A stretch of DNA of 64,000 bases from Burkholderiaceae bacterium 26 (GCA_000955795.1 JYOB01000010.1:728590-792589); one strand, 5' to 3'. Numbered from the stretch's first letter, positions 8,470-17,748 are shown. Translations and numbers: made by a program. The notes: generated by a model from the sequence alone, not told the origin.

Positions 8470-9981
8470 ATGCAATACAGGGACTTACGTGACTTTCTCG
8501 CCCAGCTCGAACGCCTGGGCGAACTGCGCCGCGTGCGCCAGCCGGTGTCGCCACGCCTGGAAATGACCGAAGTCTGTGACCGCCTGCTGCGTGCCGAAGG
8601 CCCGGCGGTGGTCTTCGAGCAGCCGGTGGACGGCGCACAGAAGTACGACATGCCGGTGCTCGCAAACCTGTTCGGCACCACGCGCCGTGTGGCGCTGGGC
8701 ATGGGTGCAGAGTCACTCGATGAACTGCGTGACGTGGGGCGCTTGCTCTCGGCGTTGAAAGAACCCGAACCGCCGCGCGGTCTGCGTGAAGCCGGCAAGC
8801 TGTGGACGATGGCCAAGGCCGTGTGGGACATGGCGCCCCGCAAGGTGTCGTCGCCAGCGTGCCAGGAGATTGTGTGGGAAGGGAATGACGTCGACCTCGC
8901 GCAAATTCCTGTACAGACATGCTGGCCAGGCGATGCGGCGCCGCTCGTCACGTGGGGGTTGGTGATTACGCGCGGGCCGCACAAGAAGCGGCAGAACCTT
9001 GGCATCTACAGGCAGCAGGTCATCAGTCGCAACCAAGTCATCATGCGTTGGCTGGCGCACCGGGGCGGCGCGCTGGACTTCCGCGAACACGCCATCGCCA
9101 ATCCGGGCCAGCCGTTTCCGATTGCGGTGGCACTGGGCGCGGACCCGGCCACTATTCTTGGCGCGGTGACGCCGGTGCCGGATACGTTATCTGAATACCA
9201 GTTTGCCGGCCTGCTGCGTGGCAGCCGGACCGAGCTTGCGACGTGCCTGACACCTTCGCTCGCGCAAGCACAATTGCAAGTGCCTGCCGGCGCCGAAATC
9301 ATCCTCGAAGGCCACATCCAGCCCGACCCGACTCACCCGAGCGGCTATCAGCACGCACTCGAAGGCCCCTTCGGCGATCACACCGGCTATTACAACGAGC
9401 AGGACTGGTTTCCGGTGTTCACGGTCGAGCGTATTACGATGCGCCGCGACCCGATCTATCACTCTACGTATACAGGCAAGCCGCCCGATGAGCCTGCGGT
9501 GCTCGGCGTGGCGCTCAATGAAGTGTTCGTGCCGCTGCTGCAGAAGCAGTTTCCTGAGATTGCCGATTTCTATCTGCCGCCCGAGGGCTGCAGCTACCGC
9601 ATGGCGCTGGTCAGCATGAAGAAGCAGTACGCCGGCCACGCCAAGCGCGTGATGTTTGGCGTGTGGAGCTTCCTGCGGCAGTTCATGTATACGAAGTTCA
9701 TCGTGGTGGTAGACGACGATGTGAACCTGCGCGACTGGAAGGAAGTGATCTGGGCAATCACCACCCGCGTGGATCCGGCGCGCGATACGGTCATGGTCGA
9801 AAACACGCCGATTGACTATCTCGACTTCGCATCCCCCGTGTCGGGCCTGGGCTCCAAAATGGGTATCGATGCCACCAACAAATGGCCGGGCGAAACCACC
9901 CGCGAATGGGGCCAGCCCATCGTCATGGATGCCGCCATCAAGGCCAAGGTCGACACCATGTGGGACACGCTCTTCCAATAA
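8470..9981 (+). CDS. ubiD: UbiD family decarboxylase (3-octaprenyl-4-hydroxybenzoate carboxy-lyase)
   Basis: UbiD removes the carboxyl group of the polyprenyl-hydroxybenzoate in ubiquinone synthesis, using prenylated FMN made by UbiX. The 503 residues match the E. coli enzyme in length. Recognisable segments are [59 protein letters not shown] and [21 protein letters not shown], which hold the cofactor and acid-base residues. The start ATG at 8470 lacks a strong Shine-Dalgarno, but the N-terminus fits the family. No ubiX lies in the window. Confidence 0.93.
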   Translation: MQYRDLRDFLAQLERLGELRRVRQPVSPRLEMTEVCDRLLRAEGPAVVFEQPVDGAQKYDMPVLANLFGTTRRVALGMGAESLDELRDVGRLLSALKEPEPPRGLREAGKLWTMAKAVWDMAPRKVSSPACQEIVWEGNDVDLAQIPVQTCWPGDAAPLVTWGLVITRGPHKKRQNLGIYRQQVISRNQVIMRWLAHRGGALDFREHAIANPGQPFPIAVALGADPATILGAVTPVPDTLSEYQFAGLLRGSRTELATCLTPSLAQAQLQVPAGAEIILEGHIQPDPTHPSGYQHALEGPFGDHTGYYNEQDWFPVFTVERITMRRDPIYHSTYTGKPPDEPAVLGVALNEVFVPLLQKQFPEIADFYLPPEGCSYRMALVSMKKQYAGHAKRVMFGVWSFLRQFMYTKFIVVVDDDVNLRDWKEVIWAITTRVDPARDTVMVENTPIDYLDFASPVSGLGSKMGIDATNKWPGETTREWGQPIVMDAAIKAKVDTMWDTLFQ

Positions 9982-10003
9982 CCACAAGGCCTGGCGGCTC
10001 AGT

Positions 10004-10032
10004 CTGCGAGCGAACGATCGTTCGGTTATTCT
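10004..10032 (+). promoter_or_regulatory. Candidate promoter with palindromic operator before gabD
   Basis: A perfect 14-bp palindrome, CGAACGATCGTTCG (10011-10024), lies between a poor -35-like CTGCGA (10004-10009) and a -10-like TATTCT (10027-10032), spacing 17. A palindrome of this kind between promoter boxes is the classic position of a TetR- or similar repressor site. The promoter boxes are weak matches, while the palindrome itself is certain. Confidence 0.45.
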
Positions 10033-10060
10033 TAGCGAGTTAAGCGACTGCTGCATCTAA

Positions 10061-10094
10061 AAGGCGGGCCCTTTTTGTCGACTGGGTCCGCCTT
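10061..10094 (+). other. Long hairpin immediately upstream of the gabD ribosome binding site
   Basis: AAGGCGGGCCC (10061-10071) pairs with GGGTCCGCCTT (10084-10094), 11 bp with a single G-U pair and a 12-base loop. The Shine-Dalgarno GGAG of gabD starts at 10101, only six bases after the stem. It may end ubiD transcripts, although no T-run follows, or act as a leader structure of gabD. Confidence 0.5.
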
Positions 10095-10110
10095 CCTTAT
10101 GGAGAACGCC

Positions 10111-11622
10111 ATGGCCGAAGCACTCGACTCATCCCGCACCGCCGCCAATGCGCTGGAGCGCATCAAAGACCGCACCCTCGTCAAAACGCAGTCCTATGTG
10201 GACGGCGCCTGGGTTGGCGCCACCGACGGCGCGACCTTCCCCGTCCACGACCCTGCCACCAACGCACACCTGACCGACGTCGCCAACCTCGGGCATGCAG
10301 AAACGCTGCGCGCGATCGACGCGGCCAATGCGGCGTGGCCTGCGTGGCGCGAGCTGACCGGCAAGGAGCGCGCAGCGCTGATGCGCCGCTGGTTCGACCT
10401 GCTGATCGCCAATGCCGACGACCTCGCCGCGCTCATGACGGCGGAACAAGGCAAGCCGCTGGCTGAAGCCAAGGGCGAGATCGTCTATGGCGCATCGTTC
10501 ATCGAGTGGTTTGCCGAAGAGGCCAAGCGCGTCTCCGGCGACGTGATGGCCAGCACCTGGCGCGACAAGCGCATGGTCGTGCTCAAGCAACCGGTGGGCG
10601 TGTGCGCGTCCATCACGCCGTGGAACTTCCCGCTGGCGATGATCACCCGCAAAGTCGCACCAGCCATGGCGGCAGGTTGCACCATCGTCATCAAGCCGGC
10701 CGAACAGACGCCGCTTTCCGCGCTGGCGATGGCCGAACTGGCACACCGCGCGGGCATTCCCAAGGGTGTGGTCAACGTGGTGACGGGCGATGCGGACCGG
10801 TCGATCGCCATCGGTAAGGCCCTGTGCGAATCGCCGATCGTGCGGCATCTGTCGTTCACGGGCTCGACGCCGGTGGGCCGCATCCTGATGCAGCAGTGCT
10901 CGCCGACGGTGAAGAAGGTCGCGCTGGAGCTGGGCGGCCATGCGCCGTTTATCGTGTTCGACGACGCCGACATCGATGCTGCCGTGGAAGGCGCTGTGCA
11001 GTCGAAATACCGCAACGCGGGCCAGACCTGCGTGTGTACGAACCGCTTCTACGTGCATGCCTCGGTGTACGACGCATTTGTCGAAAAGCTCTCGGCCAAG
11101 GTGCGCGGCATCAAGGTCGGCAATGGCTTCGAGACCGGCGTGGTGCAAGGCCCGCTGATCGACGACCAAGCCGTGGAGAAAGTGCAGCGCCACATCAACG
11201 ACGCGACGCAGAAAGGCGCGCGCCTGACTGCCGGTGGCAAGCTGATGCAGGGCTTCGGCTCGCAGCGTTTCGTGGAGCCCACCGTGCTGGCCGACGCCAC
11301 GCCCGACATGCTGATCGCGCGCGAAGAAACCTTCGGCCCGGTCTCCGCCATCTTCAAGTTCCAGGACGAAGCGGAAGTCGTGCGCCTGGCCAACGACACC
11401 GAATTCGGCTTGGCGTCGTACTTTTTCAGCCGCGACATCGGCCGCATCTGGCGCGTGGCCGAGCAGCTTGAGTACGGCATGGTCGGCATCAACACGGGGC
11501 TCATCTCGAATGAGGTGGCGCCGTTTGGCGGCATCAAGCAATCGGGCCTGGGCCGTGAAGGTTCGGTCTACGGCATCGACGAATATCTCGAACTCAAGTA
11601 TCTGTGCATGGGCGGCATCTGA
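10111..11622 (+). CDS. gabD: NAD(P)-dependent succinate-semialdehyde dehydrogenase (aldehyde dehydrogenase family)
   Basis: The 503-residue protein has all aldehyde dehydrogenase catalytic residues: Asn172 in TPWNFPLAM, Glu273 in LELGGHAPF and the nucleophile Cys307 in NAGQTCVCTNR. The sequence as a whole looks like GabD, which oxidises succinate semialdehyde to succinate at the end of GABA degradation. Substrate assignment rests on resemblance only, and glutarate-semialdehyde activity is possible. Start ATG 10111 has GGAG at a spacing of six; upstream in-frame ATGs (10075 frame, 10099) lack this. No GABA transaminase gene is nearby. A candidate operator and a hairpin precede it. Confidence 0.85.
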   Translation: MAEALDSSRTAANALERIKDRTLVKTQSYVDGAWVGATDGATFPVHDPATNAHLTDVANLGHAETLRAIDAANAAWPAWRELTGKERAALMRRWFDLLIANADDLAALMTAEQGKPLAEAKGEIVYGASFIEWFAEEAKRVSGDVMASTWRDKRMVVLKQPVGVCASITPWNFPLAMITRKVAPAMAAGCTIVIKPAEQTPLSALAMAELAHRAGIPKGVVNVVTGDADRSIAIGKALCESPIVRHLSFTGSTPVGRILMQQCSPTVKKVALELGGHAPFIVFDDADIDAAVEGAVQSKYRNAGQTCVCTNRFYVHASVYDAFVEKLSAKVRGIKVGNGFETGVVQGPLIDDQAVEKVQRHINDATQKGARLTAGGKLMQGFGSQRFVEPTVLADATPDMLIAREETFGPVSAIFKFQDEAEVVRLANDTEFGLASYFFSRDIGRIWRVAEQLEYGMVGINTGLISNEVAPFGGIKQSGLGREGSVYGIDEYLELKYLCMGGI

Positions 11623-11638
11623 ACCGTCATCCCCTAAC

Positions 11639-11674
11639 GGCCGACCTGCCGCATCGATAGAGCGGGCGGCCTTT
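11639..11674 (+). terminator. Imperfect terminator-like hairpin after gabD
   Basis: GGCCG (11639-11643) pairs with CGGCC (11667-11671), and inner CCGC (11649-11652) with GCGG (11662-11665), followed by TTT. The T-run is short, so read-through into the acetoacetyl-CoA synthetase gene is possible. Confidence 0.4.
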
Positions 11675-11702
11675 CCCCTTGCCTGGCGGGCGGAGGAGAC
11701 AC

Positions 11703-13757
11703 ATGAGCACCATCCAGGAGGGCGCCCTGCTATGGACGCCGTCTGCTGATTTCATCGCGCGTTCGCGCCTGACCCAGTACCTCGATTGGCTTGCGCGCGA
11801 ACGCGGCCTGCGCTTCTCAGCCACCACGCCAGAGGGCTACGCCCAACTCTGGGAGTGGTCTACCACTGAACTGGAAGCATTCTGGACGTCCGTCTGGGAT
11901 TACCTCGACCTGCGCGCCTCGACACCGTTCACGCGGATGCTCGGCGAGCGCACCATGCCTGGCGCGCAGTGGCTGGTCGGCGCAAAGCTCAATTACGTCG
12001 ATCAGGTCATGCGCCATGTGGAAGAAGGCGGCAGCCCTGACCGCACGGCCATCCGCTATGCCAGCGAGACCAAACCGCTGGCCGACCTGTCATGGCGCGA
12101 ACTGCGCCAACGCGTTGCCTCGCTGGCGGATGCGCTGCGCAAGATGGGCGTGGTGCCGGGCGACCGCGTCGCCGCGTATCTGTCGAACACGCCGGACGCG
12201 ATCGTGGCGTTTCTCGCCACGGCCAGCGTCGGGGCAATCTGGTCCGTCTGCGCGCCCGACATGGGGCAAGTGGCCGTAACCGACCGTTTCCGGCAGATCG
12301 AGCCCAAGGTACTGATCGCGGTGGACGGCTATCACTATGGCGGGCGCGCTTTCGACCGCACCGACGTGGTCGCAGAGATGGTCGCCGCGTTGCCAACCGT
12401 CGAACACCTCGTCCTCGTGCCGCAACTGCTCGGCGATATCAACCGCGCGCGCTTCCCCGACGCCTGCGACTGGCGCGACCTGACGGCCAACGACGTGCCG
12501 CTGGTTATCACACCGGTCGCTGCCGATCACCCGCTGTGGATTCTGTATTCGTCCGGCACCACCGGCATGCCCAAGCCTATCGTGCACGGCCACGGCGGCC
12601 TGCTGCTGGTGCAGACGATGATGGGCGCGCTGCATCTCGACCTTGGTCCCGACGACGTTTATCACTGGTACAGCAGCACCGGCTGGGTCATGTGGAATTC
12701 GCAGGCGAGCGGCCTGCTCGGCGGCGTCACGCTCGCCATTTACGACGGCAATCCCGGCACGCCCGATCTCAATACGCTGTGGCGCTTCGCGCAGGATGCG
12801 GGCGTGACGTTCTTCGGCGCCGGGGCGGCATTCTTCGCCACTTGCCTGAAGGCCGGCATCGAGCCCGGTCGCGATTTCGACTTGTCGAAACTGCGTGCGG
12901 TCGGCTCGACCGGTTCGCCGCTCTCAGCCGAGGCGTATGACTGGATCTACCACCACGTGAAGGCCGACGTCTGGCTCAATCCGATTTCCGGCGGCACCGA
13001 CTTCGCCGGCTGCTTCGTGGGCGGCGTCGCCACGCTGCCCGTCTATGCGGGCGAGATGCAATGCCGCAACCTCGGCTCGCGTGTGGAAGCTCTGGACGAA
13101 GCTGGTCAACCGCTGATCGACGCGGTGGGCGAACTGGTCTGCACGGCACCCATCCCGTCGATGCCGCTATTCTTCTGGGGCGACACCGACGGCAGCCGCT
13201 ACCGCGACAGCTACTTCGATATGTACCCGGGCCAGTGGCGCCACGGCGACTGGATCAGGATCACCCCGCGCGGCGGCGCCATCATCTATGGCCGGTCAGA
13301 CGCCACCATCAACCGCCACGGCATCCGCATGGGCACGGCGGAGCTGTACCGCGTGGTGGAAGACCTGCCCGAAGTGCTCGACAGCCTTGTCGTCGACCTG
13401 GAATTTCTCGGCCGGGAATCGTTCATGCCGCTGTTCGTCGTGCTGCGCGAGGGCGCGACGCTCGACGACACGCTGCGCAGCACGATCAATGCGCGCATCA
13501 AGGCAGGGCTATCGGCCCGGCATGTGCCCAACGTGGTCGTACAGGCGCCCGGCGTGCCGCGCACGCTCTCGGGCAAGAAAATGGAAGTGCCGATCAAAAA
13601 GCTGCTGCTGGGTGCAACGCTCGAGCGCGTTGCCAACCCTGATGCGATGGCGAATCCAGACGTTCTGGCGTGGTATGCGAGCTACGCCCAGTCGTTGGCT
13701 CAGCACAGCGGCACCTCCGGCGAACCCGCACCAGCACTCGAATCGTGGCGGAGCTAG
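11703..13757 (+). CDS. aacS: Acetoacetyl-CoA synthetase (acetoacetate-CoA ligase)
   Basis: This 684-residue member of the ANL adenylating family activates acetoacetate with ATP and CoA, feeding ketone bodies or polyhydroxybutyrate breakdown products into acetyl-CoA metabolism. It shows the P-loop ILYSSGTTGMPKPIVHGHGG, the STGWVMWN motif, the GRSDATINRHGIRMGTAE hinge region and the C-terminal SGKKMEVPIKK with the catalytic, acetylatable lysine. The length is right for AacS, which is longer than acetyl-CoA synthetase. The start follows GGAGGAG at good spacing. It lies 80 bases after gabD in the same direction. Confidence 0.9.
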   Translation: MSTIQEGALLWTPSADFIARSRLTQYLDWLARERGLRFSATTPEGYAQLWEWSTTELEAFWTSVWDYLDLRASTPFTRMLGERTMPGAQWLVGAKLNYVDQVMRHVEEGGSPDRTAIRYASETKPLADLSWRELRQRVASLADALRKMGVVPGDRVAAYLSNTPDAIVAFLATASVGAIWSVCAPDMGQVAVTDRFRQIEPKVLIAVDGYHYGGRAFDRTDVVAEMVAALPTVEHLVLVPQLLGDINRARFPDACDWRDLTANDVPLVITPVAADHPLWILYSSGTTGMPKPIVHGHGGLLLVQTMMGALHLDLGPDDVYHWYSSTGWVMWNSQASGLLGGVTLAIYDGNPGTPDLNTLWRFAQDAGVTFFGAGAAFFATCLKAGIEPGRDFDLSKLRAVGSTGSPLSAEAYDWIYHHVKADVWLNPISGGTDFAGCFVGGVATLPVYAGEMQCRNLGSRVEALDEAGQPLIDAVGELVCTAPIPSMPLFFWGDTDGSRYRDSYFDMYPGQWRHGDWIRITPRGGAIIYGRSDATINRHGIRMGTAELYRVVEDLPEVLDSLVVDLEFLGRESFMPLFVVLREGATLDDTLRSTINARIKAGLSARHVPNVVVQAPGVPRTLSGKKMEVPIKKLLLGATLERVANPDAMANPDVLAWYASYAQSLAQHSGTSGEPAPALESWRS

Positions 13758-13886
13758 ACCAATCGTTGGCCCCTCATTTCACGATCTCCGCCAATCGAAC
13801 GATGGCACGGCCCGGATGTGATGACTAACGTACAGCTTGCACCGGCACATCAAGATGCCGGGCGAGCCGCTTAACGGGGAGTCACC

Positions 13887-14600
13887 ATGCTTGCAACGAC
13901 GAACGTCCTGGTCAAAACGGAGGACGGCCGTGAAGCCTTGGCCGAGCGCCGCCACGATATGCAGATGCGCCAGCGCCATCTGCTCATCCTCATCGACGGT
14001 GCCCGCACGGTCGGGCAACTGCATCAACTGCTGAGCGACTGGCCGGACATAGACGAACTGCTGGTGGGGCTGCAACGAGCCGGCATGGTCGACGTGCTGC
14101 CCGGGATCTCGCCTGGAAACGCGCCGGCTGCAGAACCGTTCGACCCCATCGTCCACTTCAACCGGCCGCTGCTCGACGATGAAACCGACGGCGCACCTGC
14201 CGCCCTGTCGCTCATCTACGACGAACTGCCGCCGTTGACGGGCATGACGCTCGGCCTACAAGCGGTGGCAGCCCCCATCGACGAGCCCGCCGCCAATGAC
14301 GCCAGCAAGCCGCGTGCGGCGCCAGTCCCGGCTTTTTCTCCGCCACAGGCTGCCGTTCCGCCGGAGTTGGCCGACGTACTGCCCAACGTGGTCAAGGTCG
14401 AGTTGATGCGTTTGGCTGTGCAGCACTTCGGTTCGGCTGCGGGAGCCGCAATGCCACTGCTGCGTGCCTGCAAGGAAGATCCGCAATCGCTGTGCGACGT
14501 GGTTGCTGCGTGCGCCAAGGCTGCAGCGCCAATTGCTGGCGAGCATGCCACGGCGAAGTTTGTGGATGCGGCAATGCAGGCGATGGCGTTGCGGCGCTAG
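13887..14600 (+). CDS. Protein of unknown function, 237 residues
   Basis: I do not recognise a named family. The N-terminal third (VLVKTEDGREALAERRHDMQ, then RHLLILIDGARTVGQLHQLL) looks like a small winged-helix or ParB-less regulatory fold. A Pro/Ala-rich linker (about residues 130-165) leads to an alpha-helical C-terminal domain from about 167 (ELADVLPNVVKVELMRLAVQHFG). No signal peptide or membrane segment is present, so it should be cytoplasmic. Its ribosome binding site (GGGGAG) and codon use look normal for a real gene. It stands alone, convergent with the aminotransferase gene that follows. Confidence 0.75.
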   Translation: MLATTNVLVKTEDGREALAERRHDMQMRQRHLLILIDGARTVGQLHQLLSDWPDIDELLVGLQRAGMVDVLPGISPGNAPAAEPFDPIVHFNRPLLDDETDGAPAALSLIYDELPPLTGMTLGLQAVAAPIDEPAANDASKPRAAPVPAFSPPQAAVPPELADVLPNVVKVELMRLAVQHFGSAAGAAMPLLRACKEDPQSLCDVVAACAKAAAPIAGEHATAKFVDAAMQAMALRR

Positions 14601-14720
14601 GCGACGGCACCGGGAGCACGGCATGCCGACGCGTCCGTGCCGAGGGCGGCTATTAGAAGACGCCCGCGGCGTATGCAGCGTGTTGGTTGGCTGGCCTCAG
14701 GGCGAAGTCATCGAGATCGT

Positions 14721-15926
14721 TCAGACCAGCGTACAGGCCATATCCGACGCCACCGCAACGAGCGCGCCCGCAACCCGGTCGATCTGCTCCGGTGCGAGTC
14801 CCGCAATATTGATCCGGCCGCCCTGGGTGCCATAGATGGCGTGATCTGCGCGCAAACGTTCCATGGCATCGGCATCCAACGGCAGCATGGAAAACATGCC
14901 CTTGTGCCGCGACAGATTCTGTAGCGAAACGGGGGCACCCAGACTGGCCAGCGCGTCATCCAGACGGCGCCGGTTGCCCACGATGCGCTGACGCATGTGC
15001 TCCAACTCATTACGCCAGGACGCCGTCAATGCGACATCGCCAAGGATGGCGGCCACGATGGCCGCGCCGTGGTCCGGCGGCATCGAGTAGTTGCTGCGTG
15101 TGATGCGCTCCAGCACGCCGCCAACCGGCTGCAGAGCCGCCCTGTTCTTGCCAATCACCATCGCCGCGCCGGTGCGTTCGCAGTACAGACCCATGCTCTT
15201 CGAGCAGCTTGCCGCCACCAGCACCGTATCAAGCGCATCGACGAGCAACCGCAGGCCCGCGCTGTCCTGCTCCAGACCATCGGCGAGACCCAGATAGGCC
15301 ATGTCGACCAGCGGGATCAAGCCCTGCTTCGCGCAGCGCTCCGCCACGGTTTGCCAGACCCCGACGCCCATGTCGATGCCGGTCGGGTTGTGGCAGCAAC
15401 CATGCAGCAAAACGATATCGCCAGCACGCGCAGCCCACAGGTCCGCGAACATGGCATCCGCGTCGAGCACCCCGCCTTCGGCACGCCAGCGGTAGCGGTC
15501 TACTGCAAGCCCGGCCGCTCGCATGATGGGCACGTGGTTGACGTAGCCGGGGTCAGACACCCAGACGCGCGCACCCGGCGAAGCCACGGCGATCAAGTCA
15601 GCGAGCAATCTGAGCGCGCCGGTCCCACCCACGGTCTGCATCGTGTGCTGGCGCGCCAGGCGCCCCACGTCGTTGCCGAGCAGCAGCGTCGCCAACCCGG
15701 CGTTGAAGTCGGCGTTACCGGCCAGCCCACGGTAAGCCTTGGAGGCGCCGGCGGCGGCCAAGCGCTCCTCGGCGGCCTTCACCGCGGCCATGACCGGCGT
15801 CTGCCCGGCGTCATCGCGGTAGACACCCACCACAAGATCAACCTTGTCGGGCCGAGGGTCCGCGCGAAAAGCAGCGGTCAGCCCCCACAGCGGGTCCGGG
15901 GCAACGGTGGCGAGAGTTGCGAGCAT
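14721..15926 (-). CDS. Aspartate/aromatic aminotransferase (class I, TyrB/AspC type)
   Basis: The 401-residue protein starts PDPLWGLTAAFRADPRPDKVDL, typical of the AspC/TyrB subgroup. It carries HNPTG, the PLP lysine in VAASCSKSMGLYCERTGA and the carboxylate-binding arginine in GRINIAGL. It transfers amino groups between glutamate and aspartate or aromatic amino acids, and the exact substrate is undecided. It lies 31 bases after the EamA-family exporter gene on the same strand, and that gene is divergent from an Lrp-type regulator. This suggests a small amino-acid-responsive unit. The active-site loop has Cys-Ser-Lys where AspC has Phe-Ser-Lys. Confidence 0.85.
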   Translation of the reverse strand: MLATLATVAPDPLWGLTAAFRADPRPDKVDLVVGVYRDDAGQTPVMAAVKAAEERLAAAGASKAYRGLAGNADFNAGLATLLLGNDVGRLARQHTMQTVGGTGALRLLADLIAVASPGARVWVSDPGYVNHVPIMRAAGLAVDRYRWRAEGGVLDADAMFADLWAARAGDIVLLHGCCHNPTGIDMGVGVWQTVAERCAKQGLIPLVDMAYLGLADGLEQDSAGLRLLVDALDTVLVAASCSKSMGLYCERTGAAMVIGKNRAALQPVGGVLERITRSNYSMPPDHGAAIVAAILGDVALTASWRNELEHMRQRIVGNRRRLDDALASLGAPVSLQNLSRHKGMFSMLPLDADAMERLRADHAIYGTQGGRINIAGLAPEQIDRVAGALVAVASDMACTLV

Positions 15927-15957
15927 GATGTGGTCTCCGGAAGAGCGATGCGATGGT

Positions 15958-16884
15958 CTACGCGCGGTTTGCGAGGATCACGCCAGCGGTGATCACGGCA
16001 ATGCCGCATGCAACGGTCAGGGTCAACGATTCGCCGAGCAAAGGCACCGCCCCGAGACAGGCCAGCGCGGGCGCCAGCGAGCCAATGGCGGAACAGCGCG
16101 GCGTATCCAGATGACGAATCGCCAGCGCATAGGACAGGCTTGAAATCACGCCGACCCCCAAGCCCTGGGCAAGCAGGAAAGGCATAGCGTTGGCCACAGT
16201 GAAGTGCCCGATATGGCTGTCGACCATGCCCAGGCCCACCAGCAGCGCGGTCAGCAAGAAGGACGGCACGCTCAACAGCAATGCGCAACCGATGGCATCA
16301 AGCCCCGCCCGGCGCAGCCCCAACGTGTAGCTGCCCCAGAGCAGACTCGCCAGCAACAGCAATGCGGCGCCCGCGACAAACGTGCCGTGCGACACGTGCG
16401 ATTGCGATACCAGCAAAAGCAGCACCCCTGCGAGGATGATCGCGATCGCCCGCCCACGTGCCGCAGCGATACGCTGGCGGTCGACCACATACGCGATCAG
16501 CGCCACCGACAACGGCGTCGTGCCCGCGATCAACGCAGCCACGTGGGCGGCCGATGTCACCTTGCCGCCAGCCGAAGCCATGAAGAAGAACGGCACGCCG
16601 CCGCCCATCAGGACCATCAGCGCGCTGAGCGGATTCACCCGCCGCAGCATCGGCCAGCGGGCGGGCAGGAACGGCAACAGCAACAAGGTCGGCAGGCCGA
16701 ATCGGATGAGCGCCACGTCGGCAGGTGCCAGCGGCGAAGCGCCAATCGCTCGGATCGACAGCGCGAACCCGGCCCAGATCAGCACCGTCAGCACCATCGC
16801 CGCATACCCGATCAGCGGGCTGGCCTGGAAGGTATTTCGCCCGGTCTGCGCGCCCACGCCCACCGTCAATGTCGAACCACGCAT
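15958..16884 (-). CDS. EamA/DMT family transporter, possible amino-acid exporter
   Basis: About 308 residues with roughly ten hydrophobic segments, arranged as two EamA repeats of five helices (first from AAMVLTVLIWAGFALSIRAIG, second from VAGAALLLLASLLWGSYTLGL). Members of this drug/metabolite family export amino acids or other small metabolites across the inner membrane. I start at ATG 16884 (MRGSTLTVGVG). The frame extends 35 codons upstream, but that part overlaps the divergent promoter region. The neighbours (an Lrp regulator on the other strand and an aminotransferase downstream) favour an amino acid as substrate; this is inference. Confidence 0.8.
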   Translation of the reverse strand: MRGSTLTVGVGAQTGRNTFQASPLIGYAAMVLTVLIWAGFALSIRAIGASPLAPADVALIRFGLPTLLLLPFLPARWPMLRRVNPLSALMVLMGGGVPFFFMASAGGKVTSAAHVAALIAGTTPLSVALIAYVVDRQRIAAARGRAIAIILAGVLLLLVSQSHVSHGTFVAGAALLLLASLLWGSYTLGLRRAGLDAIGCALLLSVPSFLLTALLVGLGMVDSHIGHFTVANAMPFLLAQGLGVGVISSLSYALAIRHLDTPRCSAIGSLAPALACLGAVPLLGESLTLTVACGIAVITAGVILANRA

Positions 16885-16936
16885 GCCGCCCACCCTCGAT
16901 TTCAGAATGGAGACAGAATGCCCCAGCACGAAAAGT

Positions 16937-16962
16937 AGTATCTTGCTATTTCCGCTAATACT
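16937..16962. promoter_or_regulatory. Candidate Lrp-type binding dyad between divergent genes
   Basis: AGTAT (16937-16941) and ATACT (16958-16962) form a dyad with 16 bases between, in an A+T-rich stretch in the middle of the 119-bp gap between the exporter and the regulator genes. Lrp/AsnC proteins bind A+T-rich degenerate dyads and usually control the divergent neighbour as well as themselves. Confidence 0.35.
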
Positions 16963-17003
16963 GCGCTTTTCTTTGGCAGAACCTGCCACTGTAAAAAAAT
17001 CAC

Positions 17004-17510
17004 ATGGATAAGAAAGACAGGCAGATCATTGCCGCCCTTCAGAAAGAAGGCCGCTTGACCAACCAAGAGCTGTCGGAGCGGGTCAACCTGTCGCCCTCGC
17101 CCTGCCTTCGCCGGCTGCGGTTGCTGGAAGACGCGGGCATCATCCGCGGCTACACGGCCATCGTTGATGAAGAGGCGTACGGGCTGCCGGTCACGGCATT
17201 CGTGCATATTCGTCTGCAGCAGCACTCGCGGGAGGTGGTCTCAACGTTCGAGAACCGCATTCGCGCCATCGACGCGATCCTCGATTGCTATGTGCTGACC
17301 GGAGAGGCGGATTACCTGCTGCGCGTGCTGGTAGAAAGCCTGCAGGACTACGAGCAGTTCGTGCGCGGGCAATTGCATGCCATTCCGGGCATTGCCGCCA
17401 TCGACACGAGCTTTGCGTATGGCGTGGTCAAGCGCTCGACGGTGTTCCCGGCGTGGGATGAGAACAAGAGGAGTACGGCTCGGCGGCGTGAAAAACCCTC
17501 GGGGGGGTAA
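17004..17510 (+). CDS. Lrp/AsnC family transcriptional regulator
   Basis: The 168-residue protein has an N-terminal helix-turn-helix (DKKDRQIIAALQKEGRLTNQELSERVNLSPSPCLRRLRLLEDAGII, residues 2-47). It continues with the RAM ligand-binding domain (VTAFVHIRL through DTSFAYGVVKRS). Such proteins sense amino acids and form octamers that bend DNA. It is divergent from the EamA exporter and aminotransferase genes, so control of those is likely. A basic tail (ENKRSTARRREKPSGG) extends beyond the usual length. The 248 bases after it, up to the tRNA, contain only short frames I cannot support. Confidence 0.9.
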   Translation: MDKKDRQIIAALQKEGRLTNQELSERVNLSPSPCLRRLRLLEDAGIIRGYTAIVDEEAYGLPVTAFVHIRLQQHSREVVSTFENRIRAIDAILDCYVLTGEADYLLRVLVESLQDYEQFVRGQLHAIPGIAAIDTSFAYGVVKRSTVFPAWDENKRSTARRREKPSGG

Positions 17511-17718
17511 TGCCACCGTCAAAGAATCGGGCGGTATGCCGATCAAGCCTGATATCGAGCTGCGACCGAGCTTTTCATCCGACGAGTTCCGGGGCGATGA
17601 CATGCTGGCCGTTGATTTCATCGGTGCAGCGCACGTCGTTGTTGCCCCCGACTTCAGGTGACCCACCTCGGAAAAGGCGTGTACGTCACTTCAAATTCGC
17701 TGGCCGCATTGCTCTCAC

Positions 17719-17748
17719 TTGCCCAACCACTGCAACCCCGCATAAAAT
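17719..17748 (+). promoter_or_regulatory. Promoter of tRNA-Gly
   Basis: TTGCCC (17719-17724) and TAAAAT (17743-17748), separated by 18 bases, end 10 bases before the tRNA 5' end, which is the expected geometry for a short-leader tRNA transcript. Confidence 0.6.
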
